In this document: positions 15,784 to 24,460 of the stretch, piece after piece
How positions within the stretch are numbered: the stretch's first letter is position 1
How the letters are laid out: each line of letters starts with the position of its first letter
Origin: Chloroflexota bacterium
Lineage (GTDB): Bacteria; Chloroflexota; Dehalococcoidia; JACQUA01
Assembly: GCA_016210565.1 (NCBI GenBank)
Contig: JACQUA010000213.1
Span: 1-53,474 of the forward strand
Length of the DNA stretch: 53,474 nt
Direction: 5' to 3'
Translations under genes and position numbers: made by a program
Notes under the pieces: model-generated
Seen by the model: only the letters and a program-made list of their open reading frames with translations
The model's database searches: none
What the model was told of the DNA's origin: nothing

Positions 15784-17205
15784 TTATCCGACGCGGACCG
15801 GGCGGGCTTTCCAGCAATAGTTATGAATGCCCGAGCCGTCATGGAGATTCCGGAAAGTCATCTCCATGCGGGCGCCGACTTCCAGCTTCTCGGGGTCTCT
15901 ATCGGTGACGATGCAGTAGTAGCGGCCGCCGCCATCAAAATCGACGATGCCCATCACGTTGGGAAGGTCCTTCACCATAGCTCTCTCATCCATGCTGAAG
16001 GTGAACAGGATGCCCTGCTTGTCCGCCAGCTTGACCTCTTCGTACTGGTCTTTGGCGGTGCACTCGGCGCAGACCCTCTGCATCGGGTACTGGACCGTGC
16101 CGCAAACCTTGCATTTGGAGCCGTGGAACCGCATGAGCTGGTTCCTTTCCCTCCACAAAACGGTGAGGGCGGAAGTGTCGGCCGGGCGCCGCTCTGCTTC
16201 CCAGTACATCAGTTCGCGAAACTTGGCGTATTTGCCATAGTTTGGCAGCAACGACTTGGCTGCCAGATGCTTCTTGATGCCGCGGATATCCTGCACCTTG
16301 GTTATGTTGTCCGTCGTCCTCAAGGAAAACACGTCGCACCCGTCGCCGTAGGTGCAGAGGAATACCCGTTCGCCCGCTTTGGCCTGCTCCAGGGCCGCCA
16401 CCAGCATCATCGGCGCCAGGGCAGAGCCGGTCTGACCCAGCTTGTCAAACATGGGGTCCTGGCACTGCGTCTTGGGATCGAACCCGAGCTTCCTGCCGAT
16501 CTCGGCGTGCCTCCTGGCATCGGGGCCATAGAACACTGCCCTGTTAAAGTCCTTGACCGTCAATTCCCGCTTCTTCAGCAGACCTTTGACCGCTTCGGGA
16601 ATTAGCTTCATGTAACCTTCTTCCACGACAAAGCGGTCTTCCCAGGTCCTCTGGAAACGGTCCGTGGGCAGACGCCACAGGTCCAGGAAGTCGGACGAAG
16701 TGCTATGCACCGCTTCGACCTGAACGGCAACGTCGCCATCTCCCACCAGGAAGGCCGCAGCGCCGTCGGCGAAGATCCCCTCATACTCCGTGTTGGGGGC
16801 GGGAACGCGCTGTTCCGAGACCACCACCAGGGCTTTCTTCGCGGAACCGGCCGCCACCGCGTCCAGAGCGGCGCGCAGGGCGCTGGAGCCGGCCCGCAGG
16901 GAATGGTCGAAGTCCGCGGTGATGATGTCCGATCGAAGGTCCAGAGCCGCCGCGACGATGCTGGCCGACTGTTTCTCGAGGTAGGCCGGACTGGTAGTGG
17001 CGAAGTAAACGGCGTCAATCGACTCCCGGGGGGTCTTGCCCAGGCAGTCGATGGCCGCTTCCACGCCCATCGTGATGCTGTCTTCGTCGGCGTTGGCCAC
17101 TGCTTTCTCCCCAGGCGCCACTCCACCTCCCCAGACCCTGGCCAGATGTTCGCGGCTCAACCTGTAGAGAGGGACATAGGCGCCAAAGGAAATGATTCCT
17201 GCCAT
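15784..17205 (-). CDS. HMG-CoA-synthase-like protein fused to a zinc-ribbon/OB (DUF35) domain
   Basis: 473 aa. The N-terminal thiolase-fold region (about 1-330) follows the archaeal HMG-CoA-synthase plan (MAGIISFGAYVPLYRLSREHL; DEDSITMGVEAAIDC). The C-terminal part holds a zinc ribbon CKVCGTVQYPMQRVCAEC followed by an OB-fold (LFTFSMDERAMVKDLPNVMG), normally a separate acyl-CoA-binding scaffold protein. The segment aligned with the catalytic Cys loop reads DFDHSLRAGSSALRAA, with Leu in the Cys position. The loop that usually holds the catalytic His reads AVFYGPDARRHAEIG, with Tyr. It may therefore be a non-catalytic or differently acting partner of the thiolase. ATG follows AAAGGAGG. Confidence 0.8.
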   Translation of the reverse strand: MAGIISFGAYVPLYRLSREHLARVWGGGVAPGEKAVANADEDSITMGVEAAIDCLGKTPRESIDAVYFATTSPAYLEKQSASIVAAALDLRSDIITADFDHSLRAGSSALRAALDAVAAGSAKKALVVVSEQRVPAPNTEYEGIFADGAAAFLVGDGDVAVQVEAVHSTSSDFLDLWRLPTDRFQRTWEDRFVVEEGYMKLIPEAVKGLLKKRELTVKDFNRAVFYGPDARRHAEIGRKLGFDPKTQCQDPMFDKLGQTGSALAPMMLVAALEQAKAGERVFLCTYGDGCDVFSLRTTDNITKVQDIRGIKKHLAAKSLLPNYGKYAKFRELMYWEAERRPADTSALTVLWRERNQLMRFHGSKCKVCGTVQYPMQRVCAECTAKDQYEEVKLADKQGILFTFSMDERAMVKDLPNVMGIVDFDGGGRYYCIVTDRDPEKLEVGARMEMTFRNLHDGSGIHNYCWKARPVRVG

Positions 17206-17524
17206 GTGGGAGTTCCTCCTTTAGTTAGCTGCTGATGGACGAGGAGAAGATGTCATTCTGAGCGAAGACGAACGGAAGCGAGTCGCAGCCGAAGAATCCT
17301 TCGTTTCGCTCAGGACAAGTTCTTTCAGGCGGGGAACCAGAACCATCCCGACAAGTCGGGACGACTGCCCCTGCGCTTCGCTCAGGGCTTCGGCCCAGGG
17401 TGACATTTTCTGGGCAATTCAAATGACCAATGTCCAAACTGAAAAACGTTTGAGTTCCCTGTTTGGTCATTTGAATTTGGGATCTGTTCAGGATTTCGTG
17501 CTTCGGATTTGGTGCTTCGCTCGC
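17206..17524. repeat. Gap with R1 copy between rplA and the acyl-CoA genes
   Basis: 319 bp without a gene. Full R1 element at 17251-17405, with an extra inner palindrome (CATCCCGACAAGTCGGGACG), then AAATTTGG-type short repeats (17415-17520). Confidence 0.75.
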
Positions 17525-18238
17525 CTAGGCTCCGGCGAGGGACAGGAGTGATTTCAGGTCCAGTTCAATGCCCGGGCCCATGGTGGTAGCGATGAATGAG
17601 CTCTTGATATACTGCCCTTTGGCCCCGGCAGGTTTAGCCTTGACGATAGCTTCTATGACGGTGGACAGGTTCTCCAGCAGCTTTTCCGGTTCGAAGCTCG
17701 CCTTGCCCAGAGGCAGGTGAATGACGGCGGTCTTGTCCAGCTTGAATTCCACCCGCCCTTTCCGGGAATCGCCGATGACCCGGGGAAGGTCTGCGGCATT
17801 CACCACGGTCCCGGCCTTGGGGTTGGGCATAAGCCCGCGGCGCCCCAGGATCTTGCCCAGCCGCCCCACTTTTCCCATCATATCGGGAGTTGCGATGGCA
17901 ACATCGAAATCCAGAAAGCCTTCCTCGATCTTCTTGGTCAGATCGTCGGCCCCCACGTGGTCGGCGCCGGCATCGCCAGCCACCTTGGCAGCTTCACCCT
18001 GGGCAAACACCAGTACCCGCACCTTCTTCCCCAGCCCGTTCGGCAGCAGGGCAATACCGCGCACCTGTTGCGCCGAGTTCTTGGGGTCCAGGCCCATGTG
18101 GAGATGCAACTCGAGGGTCTCATCGAATTTGGCAAAGGCAGCCTTTTTGGCCAGATCGATGGCTTCCTGGGGAGTATAGGTCTCTTTTTCCAGCAGTTTG
18201 ACTGCGGTCTGGTATTTCTTGCCGTGCTCGATAGCCAT
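17525..18238 (-). CDS. rplA: 50S ribosomal protein L1
   Basis: 237 aa, full length. It shows the L1 core ([20 protein letters not shown]), [14 protein letters not shown] near residue 125 and the C-terminal [11 protein letters not shown]. It binds 23S rRNA at the stalk base and often represses its own operon. It starts 4 bp after rplK ends, so the two are coupled. Confidence 0.98.
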   Translation of the reverse strand: MAIEHGKKYQTAVKLLEKETYTPQEAIDLAKKAAFAKFDETLELHLHMGLDPKNSAQQVRGIALLPNGLGKKVRVLVFAQGEAAKVAGDAGADHVGADDLTKKIEEGFLDFDVAIATPDMMGKVGRLGKILGRRGLMPNPKAGTVVNAADLPRVIGDSRKGRVEFKLDKTAVIHLPLGKASFEPEKLLENLSTVIEAIVKAKPAGAKGQYIKSSFIATTMGPGIELDLKSLLSLAGA

Positions 18239-18242
18239 GGAG

Positions 18243-18668
18243 CTAGTCTCCTATCTCGATGCCCATGCTGCGGGCTGTGCCTTCAATGCTGTGAACAGCG
18301 CCTTCCAGGGAAGCCGCCCTCAGGTCCTTCATTTTTAGCTGGGCGATCTCTTTCACCTTGGCCGGGGACAGTTTTCCCACTTTCTGTCCCGCCGGGGTGC
18401 CGCTGCCCTTTTCAAGACCCGCCGCTTTTTTCAGCAGGTCGGCCGCCGGAGGGGTCTTGGTAACAAAGGTGAAAGAGCGGTCTTCAAAAATGGTTATCTC
18501 GACCGGCACTATGGAACCTTCCTGGTTGGCGGTCCGGTCATTGTACTCTTTGCAGAAGGCCATGATGTTCACCCCGTGCTGGCCCAGGGCGGGGCCGACG
18601 GGCGGGGCCGGATTGGCCTTCCCGGCAGATATCTGTAGCTTTACTATTGCCTTAACTTTTTTAGCCAA
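18243..18668 (-). CDS. rplK: 50S ribosomal protein L11
   Basis: 141 aa, full length. N-terminal [20 protein letters not shown] and C-terminal rRNA-binding domain with the conserved [10 protein letters not shown] end. Next to rplA with a 4-bp gap; an R1 repeat lies between it and nusG. Confidence 0.98.
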   Translation of the reverse strand: MAKKVKAIVKLQISAGKANPAPPVGPALGQHGVNIMAFCKEYNDRTANQEGSIVPVEITIFEDRSFTFVTKTPPAADLLKKAAGLEKGSGTPAGQKVGKLSPAKVKEIAQLKMKDLRAASLEGAVHSIEGTARSMGIEIGD

Positions 18669-18687
18669 TTTCTTGCCTCTTGCTCAA

Positions 18688-18790
18688 TGTCATTCTGAGC
18701 GCAGTCGAAGAATCTTTCGCAGTTCTCACGTTTGGTAAAAGACCCTTCGCCTGCCCATCGCTACGCTCAGGGCTTCGGCTCAGGGTGACA
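18688..18790. repeat. Dispersed repeat R1 copy between nusG and rplK
   Basis: Ends TGTCATTCTGAGCG and CTCAGGGTGACA. It fills almost all of the 128-bp nusG-rplK gap, so transcription of the ribosomal operon must cross it. Confidence 0.85.
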
Positions 18791-18796
18791 GTCCGT

Positions 18797-19345
18797 CTAA
18801 AGTTTTTCCACCTGAAGAAAGTCCAATTCCACCGGCGTCTCCCTGCCGAAGAAGGATACCAGGACCTTCACCTTCCCCTTCTCGGCGTTAACATCGTCAA
18901 CCACCCCGGCGAAATCAATAAACGGACCATCGACGATGCGCACCGCCTGGCCCTTGGCAAGGCCCACTTTGACCCGCGGCGTCTCCGCTTCCATCTGCTT
19001 CAGGATGTTCTCCACCTCTTTCGGGTCCAGGGCCACCGGTTTGTTGCCGGTGCCGACGAAGCCGGTAACACCTGGCGCATTGCGCACCACGTTCCAGGCG
19101 GCATCGCTCATGATCATTTCCACCATGATGTAGCCCGGGAAGATCTTCCGCACTACCTTCCGGCGCTGCCCCTCGCGAATCTCGATCTCTTCCTCGGTGG
19201 GGATAACGATGCGGAAAAAGTCACTGGCCATGCCCATGGACTTGATCCGCTGCTCCAGGTTTCGTTTGACCTTGTCTTCCAGCCCGGAGTAGGTATGGAC
19301 CACATACCATTGCTTTTGTTTCTCTTTTGTCGCCGTATCGTTCAT
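18797..19345 (-). CDS. nusG: Transcription termination/antitermination protein NusG
   Basis: 182 aa. NGN domain (QWYVVHTYSGLEDKVKRNLE; GYIMVEMIMSD) followed by the KOW domain (KGQAVRIVDGPFIDFAGVV). It binds RNA polymerase and links transcription to translation or Rho. Follows secE by 24 bp in the classic secE-nusG order. Confidence 0.98.
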   Translation of the reverse strand: MNDTATKEKQKQWYVVHTYSGLEDKVKRNLEQRIKSMGMASDFFRIVIPTEEEIEIREGQRRKVVRKIFPGYIMVEMIMSDAAWNVVRNAPGVTGFVGTGNKPVALDPKEVENILKQMEAETPRVKVGLAKGQAVRIVDGPFIDFAGVVDDVNAEKGKVKVLVSFFGRETPVELDFLQVEKL

Positions 19346-19369
19346 GCTCTGAATCCTGCTTCAACGTCC

Positions 19370-19612
19370 CTATCGCGTTAACAGGACATCGTTGAAAAGC
19401 CTGAAGAAGCCGTAGTCCAATGCCCCGAGGATGACACCCATAATCACGCAGATGATGACAACCATCATCGTTAGATTGGTGAGTTCTTTCCGGGTAGGCC
19501 AAACGACCTTCTTCAGTTCGGTTACCACGTCGCCGAAGAACCGGAACTTGCCCAGCAGCCTCTCCAGCCTGGTGGGAGGCCTCTTGACTGCCGCCGCTGC
19601 TTTCTTTGCCAA
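19370..19612 (-). CDS. secE: Preprotein translocase subunit SecE
   Basis: 80 aa with one transmembrane helix (MMVVIICVIMGVILGALDYGFF). The conserved amphipathic element VVTELKKVVWPTRKEL lies before it. Clamps SecY in the export channel. Eight bases after rpmG. Confidence 0.97.
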   Translation of the reverse strand: MAKKAAAAVKRPPTRLERLLGKFRFFGDVVTELKKVVWPTRKELTNLTMMVVIICVIMGVILGALDYGFFRLFNDVLLTR

Positions 19613-19620
19613 AGGGAGAC

Positions 19621-19788
19621 CTACTTCGCTTCCTTATGGGGTTTGTGGGCCCGGCAGCGAGGACAATACCGTTTCAGTTCCAGACGCTGGGGATCATTCT
19701 TCCGGTTCTTGGAAGTGGTATAGTTCCTTTCGCCGCACTCGGTGCAGTCCAGGTAAATGATGCCTCTTGCTTCTGTTTTCTTGGCCAT
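19621..19788 (-). CDS. rpmG: 50S ribosomal protein L33
   Basis: 55 aa reading [18 protein letters not shown], then [14 protein letters not shown] at the end. The two CxxC pairs form a zinc site, so this is the zinc-binding form of L33. Start ATG 19788, stop TAG 19623-19621. Its position before secE-nusG is conserved in many bacteria. Confidence 0.97.
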   Translation of the reverse strand: MAKKTEARGIIYLDCTECGERNYTTSKNRKNDPQRLELKRYCPRCRAHKPHKEAK

Positions 19789-19969
19789 TTTTCAGCTTTC
19801 AGCTTTCAGCAGACAGCTTTCAGCTTTCAGCTATCGTGGGCATTCCCGTAGCGACAGGGCTTGCCCCTGTCGTGCCCGTCATTCCCGCGAAGGCGGGAAT
19901 CCATGGTTCGACACCCGCGAAGGGTGTCGCTACGGCCTGATTGCTGATAGCTGTTTGCTGATTGCTATT
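19789..19969. repeat. Repeat stretch between tuf and rpmG
   Basis: AGCTTTCAGCTTTCAGC heptads (19792-19833), GTAGCGACAGGGCTTGCC (19848-19865), an inverted ATTCCCGCGAAGGCGGGAAT (19881-19900) and GCTGATAGCTG runs. No gene. Confidence 0.65.
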
Positions 19970-21169
19970 TTATGCCAGTATCTTGGAGAAAACGCCGGCG
20001 CCCACGGTCTTGCCGCCCTCGCGGATGGCGAAGCGCAGGCCCTCTTCCAGGGCTACCGGGTAAATTAGCTTGATCTTCATCTTCACGTTGTCGCCGGGCA
20101 TGACCATTTCCTGACCCTCGGGCAACTCGGCCTGGCCGGTCACATCCAGGGTCCGGACATAGAACTGGGGCTTGTAGCCATTGAAGAAGGGGGTATGCCG
20201 TCCACCCTCCTCCTTGGAGAGGACGTATACTTCGGCTTCGGCATAGTTGTGCGGCGTGATGCTGCCCGGCGCCGCCAGCACCTGGCCCCTTTCCACTTCG
20301 TCGCGCTCGATGCCTCTCAGCAGGGTACCGACGGCATCGCCCGGTTCCGCCTGGTCCAGCAGCTTGTGGAACATCTCGACGCCGGTAACCACCACCTTTC
20401 TGGTCTCCTTCAGGCCCACAATTTCCACTTCGTCACCGACCTTTACAAGACCACGCTCCACCCTCCCGGTGACGACCGTGCCTCGGCCCTTGATCGCGAA
20501 GACGTCCTCCACCGGCATCAAGAAAGGCTTATCCTTTGGCCTGACCGGCACGGGAACGTAGGAATCGATGGCGTCGATCAAATTCCAGATTTTGCCGCAC
20601 CACTGGCACTCCCTTTTGCCACAGCCGCATTCCAGTGCCTTCAAGGCGCTGACCCTGACCACGGGGGTCTTTTCGCCGGGGAACTGGTACTTGCTGAGAA
20701 GCTCTCGCAGTTCCAGTTCCACGAGCTCCAGCAGTTCCTCGTCTTCCATCAGGTCGACCTTGTTCAAAGCCACCAGGATAGCGGGCACCTGCACCTGACG
20801 GGCCAACAGCACGTGCTCCCTGGTCTGGGGCATCGGGCCGTCCGGCGCGCTGACTACCAGCACGGCGCCATCCATCTGGGCGGCGCCCGTAATCATGTTC
20901 TTAATGTAGTCGGCATGGCCGGGACAGTCCACATGGGCATAGTGCCGTTTCGGCGTCTCGTACTCGATGTGGGCGATACAAATAGTCATACCCCGGGCTT
21001 TTTCTTCCGGGGCGTTATCAATCTTGTCAAAGGGTGTGTACTCCGCCAGACCCGATTTTGACAGCACCATCGTGATAGCAGCCGTCAGCGTGGTCTTGCC
21101 GTGGTCCACGTGACCGATGGTGCCCACATTAAAATGGGGCTTGGTTCTCTCGAATCTTTTCTTAGCCAT
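19970..21169 (-). CDS. tuf: Elongation factor Tu
   Basis: 399 aa. It carries aminoacyl-tRNA to the ribosome. GTPase motifs: [27 protein letters not shown] and SALKALE. Directly after the last motif comes [14 protein letters not shown], an insertion with four cysteines (CxCx4CxxC) that most EF-Tu proteins lack and that could bind a metal. Domains 2 and 3 are normal ([29 protein letters not shown]). AAGGAGG precedes the ATG. It lies 22 bp after tRNA-Thr(GGU) and is likely cotranscribed with the tRNAs. Confidence 0.98.
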   Translation of the reverse strand: MAKKRFERTKPHFNVGTIGHVDHGKTTLTAAITMVLSKSGLAEYTPFDKIDNAPEEKARGMTICIAHIEYETPKRHYAHVDCPGHADYIKNMITGAAQMDGAVLVVSAPDGPMPQTREHVLLARQVQVPAILVALNKVDLMEDEELLELVELELRELLSKYQFPGEKTPVVRVSALKALECGCGKRECQWCGKIWNLIDAIDSYVPVPVRPKDKPFLMPVEDVFAIKGRGTVVTGRVERGLVKVGDEVEIVGLKETRKVVVTGVEMFHKLLDQAEPGDAVGTLLRGIERDEVERGQVLAAPGSITPHNYAEAEVYVLSKEEGGRHTPFFNGYKPQFYVRTLDVTGQAELPEGQEMVMPGDNVKMKIKLIYPVALEEGLRFAIREGGKTVGAGVFSKILA

Positions 21170-21191
21170 GACGAATACCTCCTTCAGGGTA

Positions 21192-21264
21192 AGCCCACAA
21201 GCAGATTCGAACTGCTGACCCCGTTCTTACCAAGAACGTGCTCTACCGGCTGAGCTATGTGGGC
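21192..21264 (-). tRNA. tRNA-Thr (GGU anticodon)
   Basis: Cloverleaf on the minus strand. Acceptor GCCCACA pairs with TGTGGGC, D-arm GCTC-GAGC, anticodon loop TTGGTAA, T-arm AGCAG-TTCGAAT-CTGCT. CCA is not encoded. Confidence 0.95.
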
Positions 21265-21324
21265 CCATATTTATTTAAAGTACTTATTCTAGCACTTTCG
21301 TCCAGTGTTGCCAGCCGTACGTGG

Positions 21325-21409
21325 TGGAGAGGGCAGGATTCGAACCTGCGCAGCCCTTTCAGGCGGCAGATTTACAGTCTGCTCCGATTAACCACTCTGG
21401 CACCTCTCC
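21325..21409 (-). tRNA. tRNA-Tyr (GUA anticodon)
   Basis: 85-nt class II tRNA. Acceptor GGAGAGG/CCTCTCC, anticodon loop CTGTAAA, long variable arm (CGCCTGAAAGGGCTGCG region), T-loop TTCGAAT. Confidence 0.95.
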
Positions 21410-21423
21410 CCGGTTGGGTGCAA

Positions 21424-21495
21424 AGCCCGAGAGGGGATTCGAACCTCTAACCGACGGTTTACAAAACCGTTGCGCTGCCGTTGCGCCACTCGGGC
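21424..21495 (-). tRNA. tRNA-Thr (UGU anticodon)
   Basis: Acceptor GCCCGAG paired with CTCGGGC, anticodon loop TTTGTAA, T-arm AGAGG-TTCGAAT-CCCCT. First gene of the Thr-Tyr-Thr-tuf transcript, an order like thrU-tyrU-glyT-thrT-tufB of enterobacteria without glyT. Confidence 0.95.
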
Positions 21496-21547
21496 GCTGT
21501 GAAAAGCACGTTTGACTTTCTGGCAAAAACAAAAGGGAGATGTCTAA

Positions 21548-21576
21548 AGTATAGACATCCCCTTATGGAAAGTCAA
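21548..21576 (-). promoter_or_regulatory. Promoter of the tRNA-tuf operon
   Basis: TTGACT (21576-21571), a 17-bp spacer and TATACT (21553-21548). An 8-bp perfect inverted repeat GATGTCTA-AAGTA-TAGACATC (21539-21559) overlaps the -10 box and the probable start site, so a repressor site or a 5' hairpin is possible. 21577-21806 holds no gene. Confidence 0.75.
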
Positions 21577-21806
21577 GCAATTTCCCAGCTACGGCTGGAA
21601 CTGAACATCTATTATACCCGTTTGTCTCGCCGCCTGCAACCGGCCTGCCGCCGGCCTCCGGGCTCAGGTGCGGTCGCCAGTGGGAATTTTTTGCTGCGCC
21701 ATCCACCCTTAGGGGCAAGGTCTTCTCGCCCGGGGGTGGCCGCTCCCCACCGGCGTGGCAACCCCGGTCCGTGGCATCCGACCACGCGTCCCCGTTTCTC
21801 AAGCAG

Positions 21807-22225
21807 TTACCTGGTCCAGTCTTCAACACCCAGACCGACCAGACCCATCAGTGGCGTATAGTCCGCATCGGCAGCAACCAGGATTGCATCGTGCTCCAAC
21901 GCGACGGCAGCAATCCAGACTCGTCATCAGACAGCGACTTGTCGGCCTTCTTCAACTTCGACTTCAGGCTTCAACAGTGCTTGGCAGTGGCGGTGGAGAT
22001 ATCCATGGAGGCTAATGCCTCAAATAGGGCATTTGCCTTCGCCTCCAGGTTCCTTCGTCTCTGGCCTTCGGGCAATTCGCTGATCCCAAACATTATTTCA
22101 CCGGTAACAATTGGACAGGTGAAAAGCCTATCGCTGCCCATCAAAGAACCGATCCTGCCACTGAGTTTCTTGTCTTGCCTCATCATGTGACTGAAGGTCG
22201 AAGTCTCCACCAGATAGGTTGTCAT
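21807..22225 (-). pseudogene. VapC-like PIN toxin with a stop codon and a frameshift
   Basis: Starts MTTYLVETSTFSHMMRQDKK with the PIN N-terminal motif. It meets TGA after about 85 codons (ATAKHC-stop). A second lesion follows: the C-terminal PIN half (WIAAVALEHDAILVAADADY) is in another frame and ends at TAA 21809-21807. The ATG overlaps the antitoxin stop (ATGA). Inactive toxin remnant. Confidence 0.75.
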
Positions 22226-22479
22226 TCCCGACTCGCCCATCGCGCCAGAGGATTGTCAAAGCTGCTGGACTGATGCCTTTTCCCAATAGCGCGCACTAAT
22301 TCCTCGACGTCTTCTGCGCTGGGATGCGGAGAAGCATTCATTGCTCTAAGCACAGCTTGCGGCGACCCGCGTTCAGTTGCTACTCCGCGGCCGGGAATCT
22401 TCCGTCGCCTTGACCGCAATTGAATTGACACCGGATCCGATGCAGGCGCCAACGCGCCATCCGAATTCCGTAGTCTCAT
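22222..22479 (-). CDS. Antitoxin-like protein of the broken VapC locus
   Basis: 85 aa, intact. The C-terminal part (SPHPSAEDVEELVRAIGKRH) would wrap the toxin. The N-terminal part is basic (IQLRSRRRKIPGRG). GAGGAGG lies upstream of the start. Coupled to the toxin by ATGA overlap. I do not recognise a named antitoxin family. Its frame is kept although the toxin is broken. Confidence 0.55.
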   Translation of the reverse strand: MRLRNSDGALAPASDPVSIQLRSRRRKIPGRGVATERGSPQAVLRAMNASPHPSAEDVEELVRAIGKRHQSSSFDNPLARWASRE

Positions 22480-22617
22480 TTCATAATCCTCCTCGGATAC
22501 GACTATACTTATCTTTTGATTCTAGCACATCACACCCACCACCGCACGATTTCTCTCGCCTCTTTTTTGCGACAAAAGTCGTATGCGCTATGTTGCCGGG
22601 ATGGTAGATTATGCACA

Positions 22618-22691
22618 GAGCCGGCGGGGGCGGATAGTCCCACCTGGCTAGCGGGGCCGCTAATCTTTAACCAGTCCCGCGCCGCCGGCTC
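22618..22691 (+). other. Structured element before the NifU-like gene
   Basis: A 10-bp perfect stem (GAGCCGGCGG with CCGCCGGCTC) closes 54 nt holding a second hairpin (TAGCGG-GG-CCGCTA) and CTGG/CCAG pairing. It ends 26 nt before the start codon and has no T-tract. It may be an RNA leader or a small inverted-repeat element; no known riboswitch class was recognised. Confidence 0.4.
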
Positions 22692-22717
22692 AAAACTTAC
22701 TGAAAGGGATAACTCAA

Positions 22718-22936
22718 ATGCGAGAAAAAGTACAGGCAGCCCTGGACAAAATCCGGCCCGCGTTGCAGGCCGATGGCGGCGACGCCGAGCTTATTGACGT
22801 CAAGGATGGCGTGGTCACCGTTCACCTCACCGGCGCTTGCGGCAGTTGCCCCATGTCGGTCCTGACCCTGCGCCAGGGCGTGGAACGGGTAATCCGCCAG
22901 GACGTGCCGGAAATCAAGCAACTGGTGGCCGTCTAA
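22718..22936 (+). CDS. NifU-like C-terminal domain protein (Fe-S cluster carrier)
   Basis: 72 aa, the length of stand-alone NifU/Nfu domains. MREKVQAALDKIRPALQADG, then the cluster-binding pair in GACGSCPMS. It would hold a [4Fe-4S] cluster and pass it to apo-proteins, which suits a genome rich in Fe-S enzymes (CooS, the dehalogenase-like protein). AAAGGG lies before the ATG. No other assembly genes nearby. Confidence 0.92.
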   Translation: MREKVQAALDKIRPALQADGGDAELIDVKDGVVTVHLTGACGSCPMSVLTLRQGVERVIRQDVPEIKQLVAV

Positions 22937-23212
22937 GGACTAACCACGAAAAGCACGAAACACACGAAACACGAATGACGAAACCCGAATGACGAATGAC
23001 CAATCAAACGGCAAATGACGGAAATCCGAACGACCAATGACGAGTCGTCAGCCGAAGAATTCAGATGTCAGGAGCCAGCATGGGATAGCACCTTCTGGAT
23101 TCTGGATCCTGACTTCCGAATTCTGTTTCGTGTCCTTCGTGAATTTCGTGGTTAAGCGTCCTGAATTTCGTGGTTAAGAAAAGATGTTAATCGAAGCGAG
23201 AGGAGAAATAAT
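22937..23212. repeat. GAATGACGAATGACC-type short repeats
   Basis: Degenerate runs of AATGACGAAACCCG and GAATGACGAATGACC (22970-23045), CACGAAACACACGAAACACG, and ATTTCGTGGTTAAG twice. AGAGGAG at the end serves the next gene. The same family returns at 24463-24515 and 24738-24850. Confidence 0.65.
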
Positions 23213-24460
23213 ATGGAAACAACACAAGCCAGCATAAGGACCATTGATGTGAAAGGACTGGACCACGCCAGGAAAGAGGGACTGATCTTCCCGAGCCTGG
23301 AAGCACTGACCGTGGGCCAGACGCTACGCATCATCGTCGAGTTCAATCCGCTGCCCCTGGCCTACATGTTAAAGGCCCAGGGCGAGTTCGAGCTTTCTTA
23401 CGAGAAAGAAGGTCCGGACGAATGGATCCTCGTCGTCCGGCGCGTTTCGCCGGTCCAGCAGAAGAAAGAGCAGTTCAAAGAACTCCTGAAAGAAATGAAG
23501 ACCGGCGAGGTATCTGAAAGCGCCCGGGAAAAAGCCAGGAAGTTGCTCCAGGGCGTTGACGCCGCCACCCTCGGCATAATGGAGCAGGAACTACTACAGG
23601 AGGGCGTCTCCCATGAGGAAATCCGGGGCAGCCTGTGCGATATCCATCTCGAGGTCCTGAGGGACAGCCTGGTGGCCAAACGCATCGAGGTTTCCGCGCC
23701 GCACCCGGTCAATACCCTGATGGAAGAGCACAAGGTCATCATCAGCACCCTTAACGAACTGGGCGGGTTGATCGAGCGACTGAAGGGGATCAACGACTTC
23801 GCCGGCCTGGGCGCGGACGAAGACAAGCTAAAGGACATCTCGCATCACCTGGTGGAGGCCGAGAGCCACCACCAGCGCGAGGAGGAAGTCCTCTTCCCCA
23901 GGGTGGAAAAACACGGCATCACCGAACCGCCTCAGATCATGGTCATGGACCATGTCGAGTTCCGCAAGAGGAAACAGGCCCTGTACCAGGTGGCGCATAA
24001 CGCCCGGGACTATTCCTTCCCTGAGTTCAAAGGGAAAGTGACCGAATACGGCAAGTACCTGGTGAAGGAGCTCGAAAGCCATATCTTCAAAGAGGACAAC
24101 ATCCTCTACCAGATTGCACTGCAGCTCCTGACTCCGGTAGAATGGGACGAAGTCAAAAAAGGCTGCGATAACATCGGCTACTGCTGCTTCACGCCGCAGG
24201 ACGTAGCGCCGGAGGTCGTCGAGCTCGACTTGAGGTCCATAATGCCTTTCGAGAGGCATGACCTGATATTCGAAAAGTGGGAAGCGCTCAAGCCCGGCCA
24301 GACGCTGCGCATCATCAACGACCACGACCCCAAGCCCCTTCGCTACCAGTTCGAGGTCGAGTACAAAGACCAGTACGAGTGGACCTACGAACAAAAAGGC
24401 CCCCGGGACTGGAAAGTGACCATCAAAAAGACCAGGGCGCCGCACACCGCTCTGATCTAA
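23213..24460 (+). CDS. DUF2249-DUF438-hemerythrin-DUF2249 protein
   Basis: 415 aa with four parts. DUF2249 (about 8-80, IRTIDVKGLDHARKEGLIF), DUF438 (about 85-165, FKELLKEMKTGEVSESAREK), a hemerythrin HHE four-helix domain (about 168-310) and a second DUF2249 (about 335-410, VVELDLRSIMPFERHDLIF). The hemerythrin metal ligands appear in MEEHKVI, HHQREEEVLFP, DHVEFRKRK and ESHIFKEDNILY. A di-iron site of this kind could sense or handle O2, NO or peroxide in the cytoplasm. A second hemerythrin protein follows at 24885. Confidence 0.88.
   Translation: METTQASIRTIDVKGLDHARKEGLIFPSLEALTVGQTLRIIVEFNPLPLAYMLKAQGEFELSYEKEGPDEWILVVRRVSPVQQKKEQFKELLKEMKTGEVSESAREKARKLLQGVDAATLGIMEQELLQEGVSHEEIRGSLCDIHLEVLRDSLVAKRIEVSAPHPVNTLMEEHKVIISTLNELGGLIERLKGINDFAGLGADEDKLKDISHHLVEAESHHQREEEVLFPRVEKHGITEPPQIMVMDHVEFRKRKQALYQVAHNARDYSFPEFKGKVTEYGKYLVKELESHIFKEDNILYQIALQLLTPVEWDEVKKGCDNIGYCCFTPQDVAPEVVELDLRSIMPFERHDLIFEKWEALKPGQTLRIINDHDPKPLRYQFEVEYKDQYEWTYEQKGPRDWKVTIKKTRAPHTALI

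Noticed and set aside
22618..22691. A tRNA gene
   Set aside because: Length is right, but there is no T-loop TTCGAAT, no D-arm and no anticodon arm of five pairs.
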